A stretch of DNA of 64,000 bases from Burkholderiales bacterium (GCA_027493935.1 JAOSJV010000011.1:401076-465075), one strand, 5' to 3'. Shown: positions 1 through 9,378, counted from the stretch's first letter. The notes: generated by a model from the letters alone, not told the origin. A program made the numbers and translations.

Positions 1-1330
1 GATGCGCGCGCGCGAGGTTCGTCGTCCAGATCGTGGTCGCGAGCCCGTACGGCGTGTCGTTCGCGAGCCGGATCGCCTCGTCCTCGGCGTCGAACGGCGC
101 GATGTGGCAGCAGGGCCCGAAGATCTCCTCGCGGATCACCGCCGAAGTCTCCGGCAGCCCGGTCCAGATCGTCGGCTGCACCCAAGCGCCGTGCGCGAGT
201 GCCCCGGGCATGTCGGGCACGCCGCCGCCGGTGACGACCTGCGCCCCGTCCTCGACCGCTTTCCTGTAGTACGCGAGCACCTTGCGGCGGTGCTCCTGGC
301 TGATCAGCGGCCCCATCGTCGTTTCATCGTCCTCGGGTCGGCCGAGCTTGAACCCCTCCGCCCTCGCCTTGAGGGCCTGCACGAACTTCCCGAAGATCGG
401 CCGCTCGACGTACACGCGCTCGGTGCCGAGGCAGACCTGGCCGCAGTTCGCGAACACCGCGCGGCCGACGCCCTCGATCGCGGCGTCGAAATCGCAGTCG
501 GCGAACACCACCGCGGCGTTCTTGCCGCCGAGCTCGAACGAGACCGCGCGCACGCCCTCGGCGGCGGCCTTCATGATCGCGCTGCCGGTGCGCGTCTCGC
601 CGGTGAACGTGATCGCGTCGACGCCGCGGTGGCGCGTGAGGCGCTCGCCCGCGGAGCCCGGACCGAAGCCGTGCACGACGTTGTAGACGCCCTTCGGCAC
701 GCCGACCTTGTTCATCACCTCGCCGAGCAGCGTCGCGGTCGACGGCGTCTCCTCTGACGGCTTGACCACCACCGCGTTGCCGCACGCGAGCGCCGGCCCG
801 ACTTTCCAGGTCATCAGCAGCAGCGGCAGATTCCACGGGCAGATCACTCCGATCACGCCCTTCGGCACGCGCACCGCGTAGTTGAGCGCGCCGCGCCCGT
901 CGGGGGTGGCCATGTGGAACGCCTCGGTAGGCACGTTCTTCACCACGTCGGCGAAGATCTTGAAGTTCGCCGCGCCGCGCGGGATGTCCAGATGACTCGC
1001 GAGACTCGCGGGCTTGCCGGTGTCGGCAACCTCGGCCTGCAGGAAGTCGTCGAAGCGGCGGTTGATCTCGTCGGCCACCGCGTACAGCGTCTCGCTGCGC
1101 TTGGCGATGTCCATCTGGCCCCACGGGCCGGCGAGCGCCGCGCGCGCCGCCTGCACCGCTGCGTCGACCTCCGGCTCGCCCGCCTCGGCCACCTGACCGA
1201 CCAGCGTCCCGTCGACCGGCGAACGGTTCTCGAAGGTCTTGCCGGACTTCGATGCGACGAATTCGCCGCCGATGAAGTTCAGGATCTGCGTCTGCGCTGC
1301 GGGCGAAAGCTTGCTGGCGGGTCTGCTCAT
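1..1330 (-). CDS. NAD(P)+-dependent semialdehyde dehydrogenase (2-hydroxy/2-aminomuconate semialdehyde dehydrogenase-like), partial
   Basis: This aldehyde dehydrogenase superfamily protein has its 3' end cut by the window edge; 443 codons are visible of about 485-500 expected. It would oxidise a semialdehyde to the acid with NAD(P)+. The catalytic pair is visible: Glu at about residue 266 in FELGGKN and Cys at about 300 in ANCGQVCLG, and the PWNLPLLL and FTGETRTGS cofactor segments are present. The reading frame is intact from the ATG at 1330. The neighbours (ACMSD-like decarboxylase, divergent; hydratase family enzyme) fit a meta-cleavage pathway in which 2-hydroxy- or 2-aminomuconate semialdehyde is the substrate. 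That assignment rests on context and family resemblance; other aldehydes are possible. Confidence 0.85.
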   Translation of the reverse strand, partial: MSRPASKLSPAAQTQILNFIGGEFVASKSGKTFENRSPVDGTLVGQVAEAGEPEVDAAVQAARAALAGPWGQMDIAKRSETLYAVADEINRRFDDFLQAEVADTGKPASLASHLDIPRGAANFKIFADVVKNVPTEAFHMATPDGRGALNYAVRVPKGVIGVICPWNLPLLLMTWKVGPALACGNAVVVKPSEETPSTATLLGEVMNKVGVPKGVYNVVHGFGPGSAGERLTRHRGVDAITFTGETRTGSAIMKAAAEGVRAVSFELGGKNAAVVFADCDFDAAIEGVGRAVFANCGQVCLGTERVYVERPIFGKFVQALKARAEGFKLGRPEDDETTMGPLISQEHRRKVLAYYRKAVEDGAQVVTGGGVPDMPGALAHGAWVQPTIWTGLPETSAVIREEIFGPCCHIAPFDAEDEAIRLANDTPYGLATTIWTTNLARAH

Positions 1331-1470
1331 CGTTTCACCTCATCGCATCTGCGGCGCCAGCGCTTCCGCGGCTTCCGCGCCGGCGCGCGCGCGGCTCCAT
1401 GCGCTGGGCGCACGCGCGGCGGGTCGTCTGGCGGCGACGACCGGGGCGCAATGCCTCGGCAATCGGTGCT

Positions 1471-1485
1471 ATCGTACTACACGAT
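1471..1485. promoter_or_regulatory. Inverted repeat in the ALDH/amidohydrolase divergent promoter region
   Basis: ATCGT-N5-ACGAT is a short dyad located 141 bp upstream of the dehydrogenase start and 67 bp upstream of the amidohydrolase start. Its position between two divergent catabolic genes suggests a regulator binding site. It does not match the TGAATGA-N4-TCATTCA palindrome seen further right, so a different regulator would be needed. The arms are only 5 bp long, so chance occurrence is possible. Confidence 0.25.
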
Positions 1486-1551
1486 GCCCGCAGACTCGGT
1501 TCCCGCGCCGGGCGGCGCGCTGAGGTTTCTTTTCGACTGGTCCGCTACGCC

Positions 1552-2592
1552 ATGACCACAACCCCGGGCACCCGCAGCGGCCCGATCGACGTCCACGCGC
1601 ACTGGTACCCGCAGGCCTTTCTCGATCTGCTCGCCCGGGAGGGTCCGGCGCACGGTCTCGAATGGCGCGAAGTCGAGGGCAAGGGGCCGCAGTTCAGGGT
1701 CGGTCACCTGACCACCGGGCCGGCCGGCGCGCGGTTCGTGGATCTCGACGCCCGGCTCGCGGCAATGGACGAGCAGGGCGTCGCGGTGCACGCGCTCTCC
1801 CTGTCGCAGCCGATGGTCTACTGGGCCGGACGCAGCCTCGGCGAGCGGCTCGCGGCCACGTACAACGAAGCGATCGCGCAGGCGCACGAGCGCGCGCCGG
1901 CGCGGCTGATCGGGCTTGCCACGCTGCCGATGCACGCGCCCGATCTCGCGGTGAAGGAGGTGGACCGCGCAGCGCGGCTCCCCGGGGTGCACGGATTCTA
2001 TCTGGCGACGCGCGTGAACGAGCGCGAGCTCTCGGACGAGGCGTTCTTCCCGGTGTACGAGCGCATCGCGGCGCTCGGGCTGCCGATCTTCCTGCATCCG
2101 GTTTTCGTCCTCGCGCCCGAGCGGCTGCAGAAGTTCTATCTGACCAACCTGCTCGGCAACCCATTCGAGTCGGCGATCGCTGCGGCGCATCTGGTGTTCG
2201 GCGGCGTGCTCGACCGGTTTCCGCAGCTCGTCTTCGTGCTGCCGCACGCGGGCGGGGCGTTTCCGTGGCTGGTGGGACGGCTGAACCGCGGCTGGGAGAA
2301 GCGCCCGGACCTCAAGCACATCGCGCGCGCGCCGATCGAGTACCTGCGTAGCTTCTACTACGACACGATCGGCTACGCGCAGGACGTGCTCGAGTACCTG
2401 GTGCGCGTGATCGGAGCCGACCGCGTGCTGATGGGCAGCGACTACTGCTTCCCGATCGCCTACGAGCGGCCGGTGGAAGTCGTCACTGCGCACCCGCGCC
2501 TGGACACGGCGGCGAAGCGGGCGATCATCGAGGAGAACGCCCGGCGGCTCCTCGGGCTCTCAAGCGGCGGCCCGACCGCGGCGCGCGGCTGA
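1552..2592 (+). CDS. Amidohydrolase of the ACMSD (aminocarboxymuconate-semialdehyde decarboxylase) family
   Basis: The protein is 346 residues and belongs to the Amidohydro_2 metal-dependent TIM-barrel family. Metal ligands expected for the family are visible: HxH at residues 15-17 (DVHAHWYP), His182 in FLHP, His232 in LPHAGG and Asp297 in GSDYCFP. ACMSD-type enzymes decarboxylate without oxidation, for example 2-amino-3-carboxymuconate semialdehyde to 2-aminomuconate semialdehyde, which would feed the divergent semialdehyde dehydrogenase. Related members include gamma-resorcylate and 5-carboxyvanillate decarboxylases, so the exact substrate is not fixed. I chose the ATG at 1552 because the HxH motif then sits about 15 residues from the N-terminus, as usual; the open frame extends upstream. 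Confidence 0.8.
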   Translation: MTTTPGTRSGPIDVHAHWYPQAFLDLLAREGPAHGLEWREVEGKGPQFRVGHLTTGPAGARFVDLDARLAAMDEQGVAVHALSLSQPMVYWAGRSLGERLAATYNEAIAQAHERAPARLIGLATLPMHAPDLAVKEVDRAARLPGVHGFYLATRVNERELSDEAFFPVYERIAALGLPIFLHPVFVLAPERLQKFYLTNLLGNPFESAIAAAHLVFGGVLDRFPQLVFVLPHAGGAFPWLVGRLNRGWEKRPDLKHIARAPIEYLRSFYYDTIGYAQDVLEYLVRVIGADRVLMGSDYCFPIAYERPVEVVTAHPRLDTAAKRAIIEENARRLLGLSSGGPTAARG

Positions 2593-2738
2593 AGCGCTCG
2601 CACGAGCGCGCGCGACCGCCGCATGCGGGCAAGGCCGGCCGTCTGCCGCCGCTTCGCGGCGCGGCGGATTTTGCAAATGCTAAAGCGCCGGCGGGAGCGC
2701 CGCGGCAGACTGCCAGGATCTACAGAGGAGCCACGCGC

Positions 2739-4425
2739 ATGGGCGAACGCCGGACCCACGACATCGAAACCGACGTCGCGATTATCGGCGGCGGTACGGC
2801 GGGGCTGAACAGCGCCATGGCGGCGGCCGAGGCGGGGGTGCGCGTGCTGATCGTCGACAAGGCGAACATCGTGCGCAGCGGGGCGATCGCCGGCGGCATC
2901 GATCATTTCATGGCGTACATGGAGAGCGGCGCGCAGTGGGACACGCGCGAGGCCTATCTCGCCTACGTCGGCAGGGGTGGCGAGGGGCGCCGCGGACCTC
3001 GCGGTTCACGACGCGGTGTTCTGTGACGAGCTCAAGGCGGCGCTCGCCCGGACCGAGCGGATCGGCGTTTCGCTCCGGCAACCCGACGGAACGATCTTCC
3101 GCACGCAAGCGATGGGCCAGCCGGGGCCCTATTTCATCAACTTCGACGGCAAGAAGCTCAAGCCGAAGATGGCGATCGAGGTGAAACGGCGCAAGTGCGA
3201 GGTGCTGAACCGGGTGCAGGTGACCAATCTGTACCTGCACGACGGCGAGCTCGCCGGCTTCACCGGCTTCGACATCCGCAGCGGCGATTTCTACCGTATC
3301 CGGGCCAAGGCGGTCGTGATCGCGACCGGCAACACGAACCGGATGTTCAACGCCCAGATCGGCAATCCGTTCAATCTCTGGTACTGCCCGGCGAACACCG
3401 GGGACCTGCATCGTGCCGCGTTCGACGCGGGCGTGGCCCTCGCGAACATGGAGTACGTGCGCATGACCATCGTGCCGAAGGGGTTCAGCGCGCCCGGCTT
3501 CAATGCCTTCTTCGGCATGGGGGCGCAGCTCGTGAACTCGCTTCTCGAGCCCTTCATGACGAAGTACCACGAGATGGGGAACAAGGCGCCGCGCAACTAC
3601 ATGGTGTGGGGCGCCCTGCAGGAGCTCAAGGAAGGTCGCGGGCCGATCTACATGGACTGCCGGCACCTCAAGCCGAAAGAGCTCGAGCATCTGTTCTTCA
3701 CGCTCGGCATCGACAAGGACACGTTGCCCGAATTCCTGCTCGCCAAGGGCTACGCCAAGGAAGGCTGCCTGATCGAGATGACCGTCTCCGAGCCAATGCA
3801 GGCGCGGCCCTCGGAGCTCTGCGGCAGCGGTATCCGCATCGACCGGACCTGCGCCTCGAACGTTCCCGGGATCTTCGCGGCGGGCGACGCCTCCGACCAG
3901 ATGGGCTGCCTTCACATGGCGATGGCCGGCGGCTACGCGGCGGGCAGGCACGCGGCGGCATACGCGCAGAAGATCGTGCACCTGCGCCCGCTCGAGCCCG
4001 CGGCGATGGCGGCCGAGGAGGCTCGCGTCTTCCGGCCGCTGGAGCGCAAGCACGGCGTGACCTACCGCGAGTTCGAGAATATCGTGCGGGTGATCTGCAC
4101 CGACCACTTCGGCCCGGTGAAGACCGAGCTCAGCCTCACCGGAGCGCTCGCCAAGCTCGACCGGCTCGATGCCGCGCGCGACGAGCTGCGGGCCGACAAC
4201 ATGCACGAGCTCATGCGCGCGCACGAGGCCATGAACATCCACGCGGTGTCGAAGATCTCGGCGCGCGCGGCGCTCGCGCGCCGGGAGTCGCGCTTCCATC
4301 CCTATCACTACCGCGCCGACTACCCGCACACCGACGACGCGAACTATTGCGGCCTGATGGTGATCCAGCAGCAGCCCGGCGGCGGAGTGACGACGCGGCT
4401 CGAGCGCCTCGAGTACGCCGCCTGA
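2739..4425 (+). CDS. FAD-dependent oxidoreductase, fumarate reductase/APS reductase alpha (AprA)-like; one indel
   Basis: With one correction the product is about 561 residues. It has an N-terminal FAD dinucleotide-binding motif (IIGGGTAGLNSAMAAA), a GGID segment like the flavin-attachment region of AprA or fumarate reductase flavoproteins, the middle VIATGNTNRMF strand and the FAAGDASDQMG motif near residue 380. The following two-cluster ferredoxin mimics the AprAB architecture. The frame breaks in the G4 run at 2974-2977: removing one G restores YVGRVARGAADLAVHDAVF. A good Shine-Dalgarno (GAGGAG) precedes the ATG. There are no sulfate-reduction neighbours, so I infer electron transfer within the aromatic or alicyclic catabolic pathway and not APS reduction. 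The substrate is unknown. Confidence 0.75.
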
Positions 4426-4442
4426 GGGCGTCCGGAGAAGCC

Positions 4443-4643
4443 ATGCCCGCCGTGATCGATCCCGCGAAGTGCAACGGCTGCGAGCTTTGCGACCTCTACT
4501 GTCCGGTCGACGTCATCCACATGGAAGGCAAGGTCGCCGTGGTGCGCTATCCCGACGAGTGCTGGCACTGCGGCGCGTGCCGCCAGGAATGCGCGCGCGA
4601 CGCGATCCGCTTCGAGTTCCCGCTCGCGATGCTGACCGTCTGA
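4443..4643 (+). CDS. Two-[4Fe-4S] ferredoxin, AprB-like
   Basis: This 66-residue ferredoxin contains two complete CxxCxxCxxxC motifs: CNGCELCDLYCP near residue 10 and CWHCGACRQECA near residue 40. It starts 17 bp after the AprA-like flavoprotein and almost certainly forms a complex with it or passes electrons to or from its FAD. It lacks the long C-terminal tail of true AprB, which supports a role other than sulfate reduction. It is cytoplasmic, with no signal peptide. Confidence 0.85.
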   Translation: MPAVIDPAKCNGCELCDLYCPVDVIHMEGKVAVVRYPDECWHCGACRQECARDAIRFEFPLAMLTV

Positions 4644-4644
4644 G

Positions 4645-4658
4645 CCGGCGCGCGCCGG
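4645..4658. terminator. GC palindrome between convergent genes
   Basis: CCGGCGCGCGCCGG is a perfect 14-bp palindrome placed exactly in the 23-bp gap between the convergent ferredoxin and hydratase-family genes. It may act as a bidirectional RNA hairpin. It has no U-tract, so intrinsic termination is uncertain. Confidence 0.25.
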
Positions 4659-4666
4659 ACGCAGCC

Positions 4667-5449
4667 TCAGACGAACTGCACCGACAGGCTGCCGAGCGGC
4701 CCGAAGTCGGCGCGCAGCGTGTCGCCCCGCTGCGCCCAGACCGGGCGGGTGAACGAGCCCGAGAGCATGACCCGTCCGGGCTCCAGCACGGTGCCGAAGC
4801 GGCCGACCTTGTTCGCGAGCCAAGCGATGGCAACGGCGGGATGGCCGAGGACGCCGGCGGCGACGCCGGTCTCTTCGATGTCGGCGTTGCGGTAAAGGAG
4901 CGCGCTCACCCAGCGCAGGTCGACCTCCATCGGCCCGACCGGGCGGCCGCCGATGACGAGCCCTGCCGCCGCCCCGTTGTCGGCGACGGTGTCGAAGATC
5001 TTGCGCGGGTTCTGCACCCGGGCGTCGATGATCTCGATCGCGGGCACCACGTACTCGGTGGCGCGCAGCACGTCGAGCAGCCCGACACCCGGGCCCTCGA
5101 GCGGCCTGCCGAGCACGAATACGAGTTCCGGCTCGACGCGCGGAACGATGAAGCGCTCGAACGCCACCCGCGCGCCGTCCTCGATCACCATGTAGTCGTG
5201 CAGCACGCCGTAGTCCGGCTCGTCGATCTGCGAGGACTGCTGCATCGCTTTCGAGGTGAGGCCGATCTTGTTGCCGATGATCCTGGAACCCGCCGCCACC
5301 TTCATTTCGTTCACCAAGCTCTGGATCGCGTACGCGTCTTCGACGGTGATACCGGGCCAAGTCGTCGAGAGCTGCACGACGGGCTTGCGCAGCTTCTCCG
5401 CGCTGATGAGGGATTCGGCGGCCTTGTGGCGGTCGGCATCGGACAGCAT
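4667..5449 (-). CDS. 2-oxopent-4-enoate hydratase / 4-oxalocrotonate decarboxylase family protein
   Basis: The protein is 260 residues, the usual length for DmpE/MhpD hydratases and DmpH decarboxylases, which share one fold. Visible family segments are NKIGLTSKAMQ, the metal-ligand region VEPELVFVLGRPL and AIEIIDARV. It would hydrate 2-hydroxypenta-2,4-dienoate or decarboxylate 4-oxalocrotonate in the lower meta-cleavage pathway, consistent with the dehydrogenase and ACMSD-like genes to the left. The hydratase and decarboxylase activities cannot be separated from sequence alone. I chose the ATG at 5449 because of the AGGAGAA ribosome site just upstream; a longer in-frame start at 5560 would run across the operator. 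Confidence 0.82.
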   Translation of the reverse strand: MLSDADRHKAAESLISAEKLRKPVVQLSTTWPGITVEDAYAIQSLVNEMKVAAGSRIIGNKIGLTSKAMQQSSQIDEPDYGVLHDYMVIEDGARVAFERFIVPRVEPELVFVLGRPLEGPGVGLLDVLRATEYVVPAIEIIDARVQNPRKIFDTVADNGAAAGLVIGGRPVGPMEVDLRWVSALLYRNADIEETGVAAGVLGHPAVAIAWLANKVGRFGTVLEPGRVMLSGSFTRPVWAQRGDTLRADFGPLGSLSVQFV

Positions 5450-5541
5450 GGGGTTCTCCTGCGTCGGGTCGGCCGATGTTGCCTGCGCGCGGCCGAAGCT
5501 GCAATCCGCGGCGCTCGTCGCGCCGGCTTGACGGCGATCAC

Positions 5542-5559
5542 TGAATGAGCGATCATTCA
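5542..5559. promoter_or_regulatory. 18-bp palindromic operator, copy 1 (TGAATGA-N4-TCATTCA)
   Basis: TGAATGAGCGATCATTCA is a perfect dyad with 7-bp arms and a 4-bp spacer. It lies in the 171-bp divergent region between the hydratase-family gene and the SDR-ECH-ACAD-TetR operon. The same arms recur at 9305-9322. The size and symmetry are typical of TetR-family operators, and a TetR gene closes the operon. I infer that this regulator controls both directions. Confidence 0.7.
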
Positions 5560-5620
5560 TCGAATCACCGTGTTCGAGTCACCTTCGTGTAAGTCTCAAC
5601 AGGGCCTGCGAGGAGGAACC

Positions 5621-6367
5621 ATGCTCCTGGACGGAAAAACCGCGGTCGTCACCGGCGCCGCGTCCGGAATCGGCCGGGCAACCGCCGAGAAGTTCGCCGC
5701 CGCCGGCGCGCACGTGCTGCTCGGGGACATCGACGAGAAGGGCGGCGAGGCGGCCGCGGCGCGGTTGCGCGGGGAGGGCCGCCGCGCCGACTTCATCGGC
5801 CTGGACGTCACCGATGCGGCGTCGATCGAGTCCTTCCGCCGGGCGGCGGCGGAGCGCGCCCCGCAGGTGGACATCGTCGCGAATATCGCCGGGTGGGGCA
5901 AGACCGAGCCGTTCGTCAAGAACACGCCCGATTTCTGGCGCAAGGTCGTCGACCTGAACCTGATGGGTCCGATCGCGGTCACGCGCGCGTTCCTCGAGCC
6001 GATGCTGGAGCGCAAGTACGGCAAGATCGTCATCGTGGCGAGCGACGCCGGTCGCGTCGGCAGCCTCGGCGAGTCGGTCTACTCGGGTGCGAAGGGCGGC
6101 GCGATCGCGTTCGCCAAGGGGCTCGCGCGCGAGGCGGCGCGTTTCAACGTCAACGTGAACTGCGTGTGCCCTGGGCCGACCGACACGCCGCTGCTCGCCG
6201 TGGTGCCGGACAAGATCAAGGAGGCGTTCATCCGCGTGACTCCGATGCAGCGGCTCGCGCAGCCTGCCGAGATCGCCGATGCGGTGCTGTTCTTCGCGAG
6301 CGACATGTCGAGCTTCGTCACCGGACAGGTGCTGAGCGTGAGCGGCGGTCTCACGATGGCGGGCTGA
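5621..6367 (+). CDS. Short-chain dehydrogenase, BadH-like (2-hydroxycyclohexanecarboxyl-CoA dehydrogenase-like)
   Basis: This classical SDR of 248 residues has TGAASGIG for NAD(P) binding near residue 12, an active-site Ser in IVASDAG and a YSGAK motif (Tyr and Lys about residues 152-156). The [21 protein letters not shown] and [14 protein letters not shown] segments resemble, from memory, BadH of the cyclohexanecarboxylate pathway. It would oxidise a beta-hydroxyacyl-CoA with NAD+. The start at 5621 has a strong GAGGAGGA site. It is the first gene of an operon with a crotonase and an acyl-CoA dehydrogenase, a beta-oxidation-like set. Confidence 0.82.
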   Translation: MLLDGKTAVVTGAASGIGRATAEKFAAAGAHVLLGDIDEKGGEAAAARLRGEGRRADFIGLDVTDAASIESFRRAAAERAPQVDIVANIAGWGKTEPFVKNTPDFWRKVVDLNLMGPIAVTRAFLEPMLERKYGKIVIVASDAGRVGSLGESVYSGAKGGAIAFAKGLAREAARFNVNVNCVCPGPTDTPLLAVVPDKIKEAFIRVTPMQRLAQPAEIADAVLFFASDMSSFVTGQVLSVSGGLTMAG

Positions 6368-6405
6368 CGCCCGCAACCAGACAATCCCGTTCCCGGAGGA
6401 AATCC

Positions 6406-7224
6406 ATGTACCGACTGAAAGCCGCCGAGTGGCGCCCGCAGCACTTCAAGTGGGAGGTGAAGGACCGCGTCGCGACCGTGACCATGAACCGGCCCGAGCG
6501 CAAGAACCCGCTCACGTTCGACAGCTACGCCGAGCTGCGCGACACGTTCCACAAGCTGCAGTACGCCGACGACGTGCGCGTCGTCGTCTTCACCGGCGAG
6601 GGCGGCAACTTCTGCTCCGGCGGCGACGTGCACGACATCATCGGGCCGCTGGTCAAGATGGACATGGGCGACCTGCTGTACTTCACGCGCATGACCGGCA
6701 ACCTGGTGAAGGAGATGCGCAACTGCCCGCAGCCGATCATCGCCGCGGTGGACGGCATCAGCGCCGGCGCCGGCGCGATCATCCCGATGGCCAGCGACCT
6801 GCGCTACGGCACCCCCGAGTGCAAGACTGCGTTCCTGTTCGTGCGTGTCGGCCTGGCCGGCTGCGACATGGGCGCCTGCGCGATCCTGCCGCGCATCATC
6901 GGCCAGGGTCGCGCGGCCGAGCTGCTCTATACCGGACGCGCGATGAGCGCCGAGGAGGCTCACGCGTGGGGATACTTCAACGAGCTCGTGCCGAAGGACA
7001 GGCTGCTCGCGCGCGCGCACGAGACGGCGCTCTCGCTCGCCAACGGTCCCGCCTTCGCCCACGCCATGACCAAGAAGTGCCTGCACCAGGAGTGGAGCAT
7101 GACGATCGAGCAGGCGCTCGAGACCGAGGCCGAGGCGCAGGCGATCTGCATGCAGACGCGGGATTTCGAGCGCGCGTACAACGCGTTCGTCAAGAAGGAA
7201 AAGCCGCAGTTCGCGGGCGACTGA
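6406..7224 (+). CDS. Crotonase-superfamily protein lacking the usual catalytic glutamates
   Basis: The product is 272 residues. It has the crotonase oxyanion-hole segments [11 protein letters not shown] near residue 66 and SAGAGAIIP near 123. By eye alignment to mitochondrial enoyl-CoA hydratase, the position of Glu144 is Ile (GAGAII) and the Glu164 region reads FLFVRVG, so neither hydratase glutamate is present. An Asp follows in GLAGCDMGA, near where MenB and BadI use Asp. It may therefore be a ring-opening hydrolase, isomerase or other crotonase reaction. It sits 38 bp after the SDR with its own GGAGGA site. Confidence 0.8.
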   Translation: MYRLKAAEWRPQHFKWEVKDRVATVTMNRPERKNPLTFDSYAELRDTFHKLQYADDVRVVVFTGEGGNFCSGGDVHDIIGPLVKMDMGDLLYFTRMTGNLVKEMRNCPQPIIAAVDGISAGAGAIIPMASDLRYGTPECKTAFLFVRVGLAGCDMGACAILPRIIGQGRAAELLYTGRAMSAEEAHAWGYFNELVPKDRLLARAHETALSLANGPAFAHAMTKKCLHQEWSMTIEQALETEAEAQAICMQTRDFERAYNAFVKKEKPQFAGD

Positions 7225-7238
7225 CTCGCGCCCCTGCC

Positions 7239-8420
7239 ATGGCCGACGCGAGCTTCCTCGAGTGGCCGTTCCTCGAGGAGCGCCATCGCCGTCTCGCGCG
7301 CGATGTCGAGGCCTTCGCCGCGCGCGAGCTCGGCGCGATCGACATCCATGCGCACGACGATGCGGCGGTCGACGCGGCCTGCCGCGACATCGTCCGGCGG
7401 CTCGGCCGCGCGGGCCTGCTCGAGCACGCGTGCGCCCCCGCGGCCGGCGCGCGGCTCGACGTGCGCAGCCTCTGCATCACCCGCGAGGTGCTCGCGCGGC
7501 ACGCCGGGCTCGCCGACTTCGCGTTCGCGATGCAGGGGCTCGGCACGGGCGCAATCTCGATCGCGGGCGATGCCGCGCAGCGCACGGCCTACCTGCCGCC
7601 GGTCATGCGCGGCGAGCACATCGCCGCATTCGCGCTGTCCGAGCCGCAGGCCGGCAGCGACGTCGGGGCGATCGCCACGGTGGCCTCGCGCGACGGCGAC
7701 GGCTACGTGCTGAACGGCACCAAGACCTGGATCTCGAACGGCGGCATCGCCGATCACTACGTCGTCTTCGCGCGCACTGCCGGCGCGCCCGGCGGCAAGG
7801 ACGGCACGCGCGGCCTGTCCGCGTTCGTGGTCGACGCGGTCACGGCCGGTCTCGAGGTCGCCGCGCGCATCCCGCTGATCGCGCCGCACCCTCTCGCGAC
7901 GCTCGCGTTCCGTGACTGCCGCGTGCCCGCGAGCGCCCTGATCGGCGCCGAAGGCGACGGTTTCCGCATCGCCATGGGGACGCTCGACGTCTTTCGCACG
8001 ACGGTCGGCGCCGCGGCGCTCGGCTTTGCGCGGCGCGCGCTGGACGAGGCGCTGCGGCGTTGCCGCGAGCGCGAGGTGTTCGGCCGGCCGCTCGGCGACT
8101 ACCAGCTCACGCAGGCCAAGATCGCCGACATGGCGCTCGCGATCGATGCCGCGGCGCTGCTCGTCTACCGCGCCGCCTGGACCAAGGACACGACCGGCCG
8201 GCGCGTGACGCGCGAGGCGTCGATGGCGAAGCTCTACGCCACCGAGGCGGCGCAGCGGGTCATCGACATGGCGGTGCAGCTCTTCGGCGGCACCGGCGTG
8301 GTCGCCGGCGTCACCGTCGAGGCGCTGTACCGCGAGATCCGCGCGCTGCGCATCTACGAAGGCACGAGCGAGATCCAGCGCCTGGTGATCGCGAACGCGG
8401 TCATGGGCGCTGCGCAATGA
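7239..8420 (+). CDS. Acyl-CoA dehydrogenase
   Basis: The protein is 393 residues, standard for the family. FAD-contact segments are seen ([15 protein letters not shown] near residue 130; [11 protein letters not shown] near 165), and the catalytic base Glu lies in [11 protein letters not shown] near residue 372. It would introduce a 2,3-double bond in an acyl-CoA and pass electrons to ETF. It starts 15 bp after the crotonase and is part of the same operon. The ring or chain specificity is not evident; the BadH-like neighbour suggests an alicyclic or short-chain acyl-CoA. Confidence 0.88.
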   Translation: MADASFLEWPFLEERHRRLARDVEAFAARELGAIDIHAHDDAAVDAACRDIVRRLGRAGLLEHACAPAAGARLDVRSLCITREVLARHAGLADFAFAMQGLGTGAISIAGDAAQRTAYLPPVMRGEHIAAFALSEPQAGSDVGAIATVASRDGDGYVLNGTKTWISNGGIADHYVVFARTAGAPGGKDGTRGLSAFVVDAVTAGLEVAARIPLIAPHPLATLAFRDCRVPASALIGAEGDGFRIAMGTLDVFRTTVGAAALGFARRALDEALRRCREREVFGRPLGDYQLTQAKIADMALAIDAAALLVYRAAWTKDTTGRRVTREASMAKLYATEAAQRVIDMAVQLFGGTGVVAGVTVEALYREIRALRIYEGTSEIQRLVIANAVMGAAQ

Positions 8421-8451
8421 GCGCCGACGTCCCGCCCGACGGTGCAGACGC

Positions 8452-9123
8452 ATGAGCTCGCCGGGCGTCGTTGAGAGCGCGGTGACCGATCCGCGTCTGG
8501 TCGGCGAGCGCCGGCAGCAGATCATCCGCGCCGCCACCAAGCTCTTCTCGGAGCAGGGGTACTACGGCACGACGATCCAGCACATCGCGCGCGAGGCCGG
8601 CATCAGCGTCGGTCTGATCTACCAGTACTTCCGCGACAAGGACGACGTGCTGTTCCTGACGCTCAAGCACGTCCTCGAGACCTACGAGAACGAGATCCCC
8701 GGTGCGCTGGCGGGCGTCGAGCACCCGCTCGAGCGGCTGTGCGTCGCGCTCGGCGCGTATTGCCGCGTCGTCGACCGGCTACGCGACGCGACCGTGCTCA
8801 CCTACCGCTCGACCAAGTCGCTGCGCGCCGACCGCCGCACCTTCATCAAGGAGGGCGAGGAGCGCACGAACCGCCTGCTCGAGACCTGCCTGCGCGCGTG
8901 CGTCTCGAGCGGCCACCTGCGGCCGGTGAACGGTTTCCTGCTCGTCTACCAGCTCGTGCTCTTCTCGCACGCGTGGGCGCTCAAGGCGTGGGCGCTGCGC
9001 GAGCGCTACACGCTCGACGATTACGTCGAGGAGGGGATCAAGCTGCTCATCGAGCCGTTCCTGACCGAAAAGGGCCGCGCCGCGATCGCACGCTTGCGTC
9101 GCCGGCGCCGGCGCACCGAGTAG
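8452..9123 (+). CDS. TetR-family transcriptional regulator
   Basis: The regulator is 223 residues. A TetR N-terminal helix-turn-helix is clear (ATKLFSEQGYYGTTIQHIAREAG followed by VGLIYQYFRDKDDV; residues about 27-67), and the helical ligand domain follows. It is the last gene of the SDR-ECH-ACAD operon and lies about 180 bp before a second operator copy, so it is the obvious candidate to bind TGAATGA-N4-TCATTCA, with an acyl-CoA as likely inducer (as for many TetR regulators of CoA pathways; inference). The C-terminal tail is Arg-rich. Confidence 0.88.
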   Translation: MSSPGVVESAVTDPRLVGERRQQIIRAATKLFSEQGYYGTTIQHIAREAGISVGLIYQYFRDKDDVLFLTLKHVLETYENEIPGALAGVEHPLERLCVALGAYCRVVDRLRDATVLTYRSTKSLRADRRTFIKEGEERTNRLLETCLRACVSSGHLRPVNGFLLVYQLVLFSHAWALKAWALRERYTLDDYVEEGIKLLIEPFLTEKGRAAIARLRRRRRRTE

Positions 9124-9304
9124 GCCGGCGCGCCGGCCGGGGCCTTGTCAAGCCCGGCCGATGCCTCCGGTCCGCGGCGCAGCGCCACCACAGCGCGCCT
9201 CCGCGGCGGCCCGGAACCGGCCCGGCGGCCGCCTGCCGCGGCACGTGGTCGGCGAAGTGTGATCCAGGCTAAATCCCCCGCGCCACCCGCAATCTAGACT
9301 TGCG

Positions 9305-9322
9305 TGAATGAATACTCATTCA
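9305..9322. promoter_or_regulatory. 18-bp palindromic operator, copy 2 (TGAATGA-N4-TCATTCA)
   Basis: TGAATGAATACTCATTCA has the same 7-bp arms and the same 4-bp spacing as the site at 5542-5559, with a different spacer. It is 57 bp upstream of the ATG chosen for the next enoyl-CoA hydratase, so that gene probably belongs to the same regulon although it may have its own promoter. Confidence 0.7.
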
Positions 9323-9378
9323 TCCAAGGCAGCGCCTCCCCGTCGACGAAGCCGGCAGCGGCGAGTAGCGCGCCGCCC

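Noticed and set aside
2739..4643. True APS reductase (AprAB) for sulfur metabolism
   Set aside because: No sat, qmo or dsr genes are near, the ferredoxin lacks the AprB tail, and the neighbours are catabolic; it is only an AprA-like family member.
9304..9378. GTG at 9304 as the start of the second enoyl-CoA hydratase
   Set aside because: It lies on the 18-bp operator and adds 25 low-complexity residues that hydratases lack; the ATG at 9379 gives a normal N-terminus.
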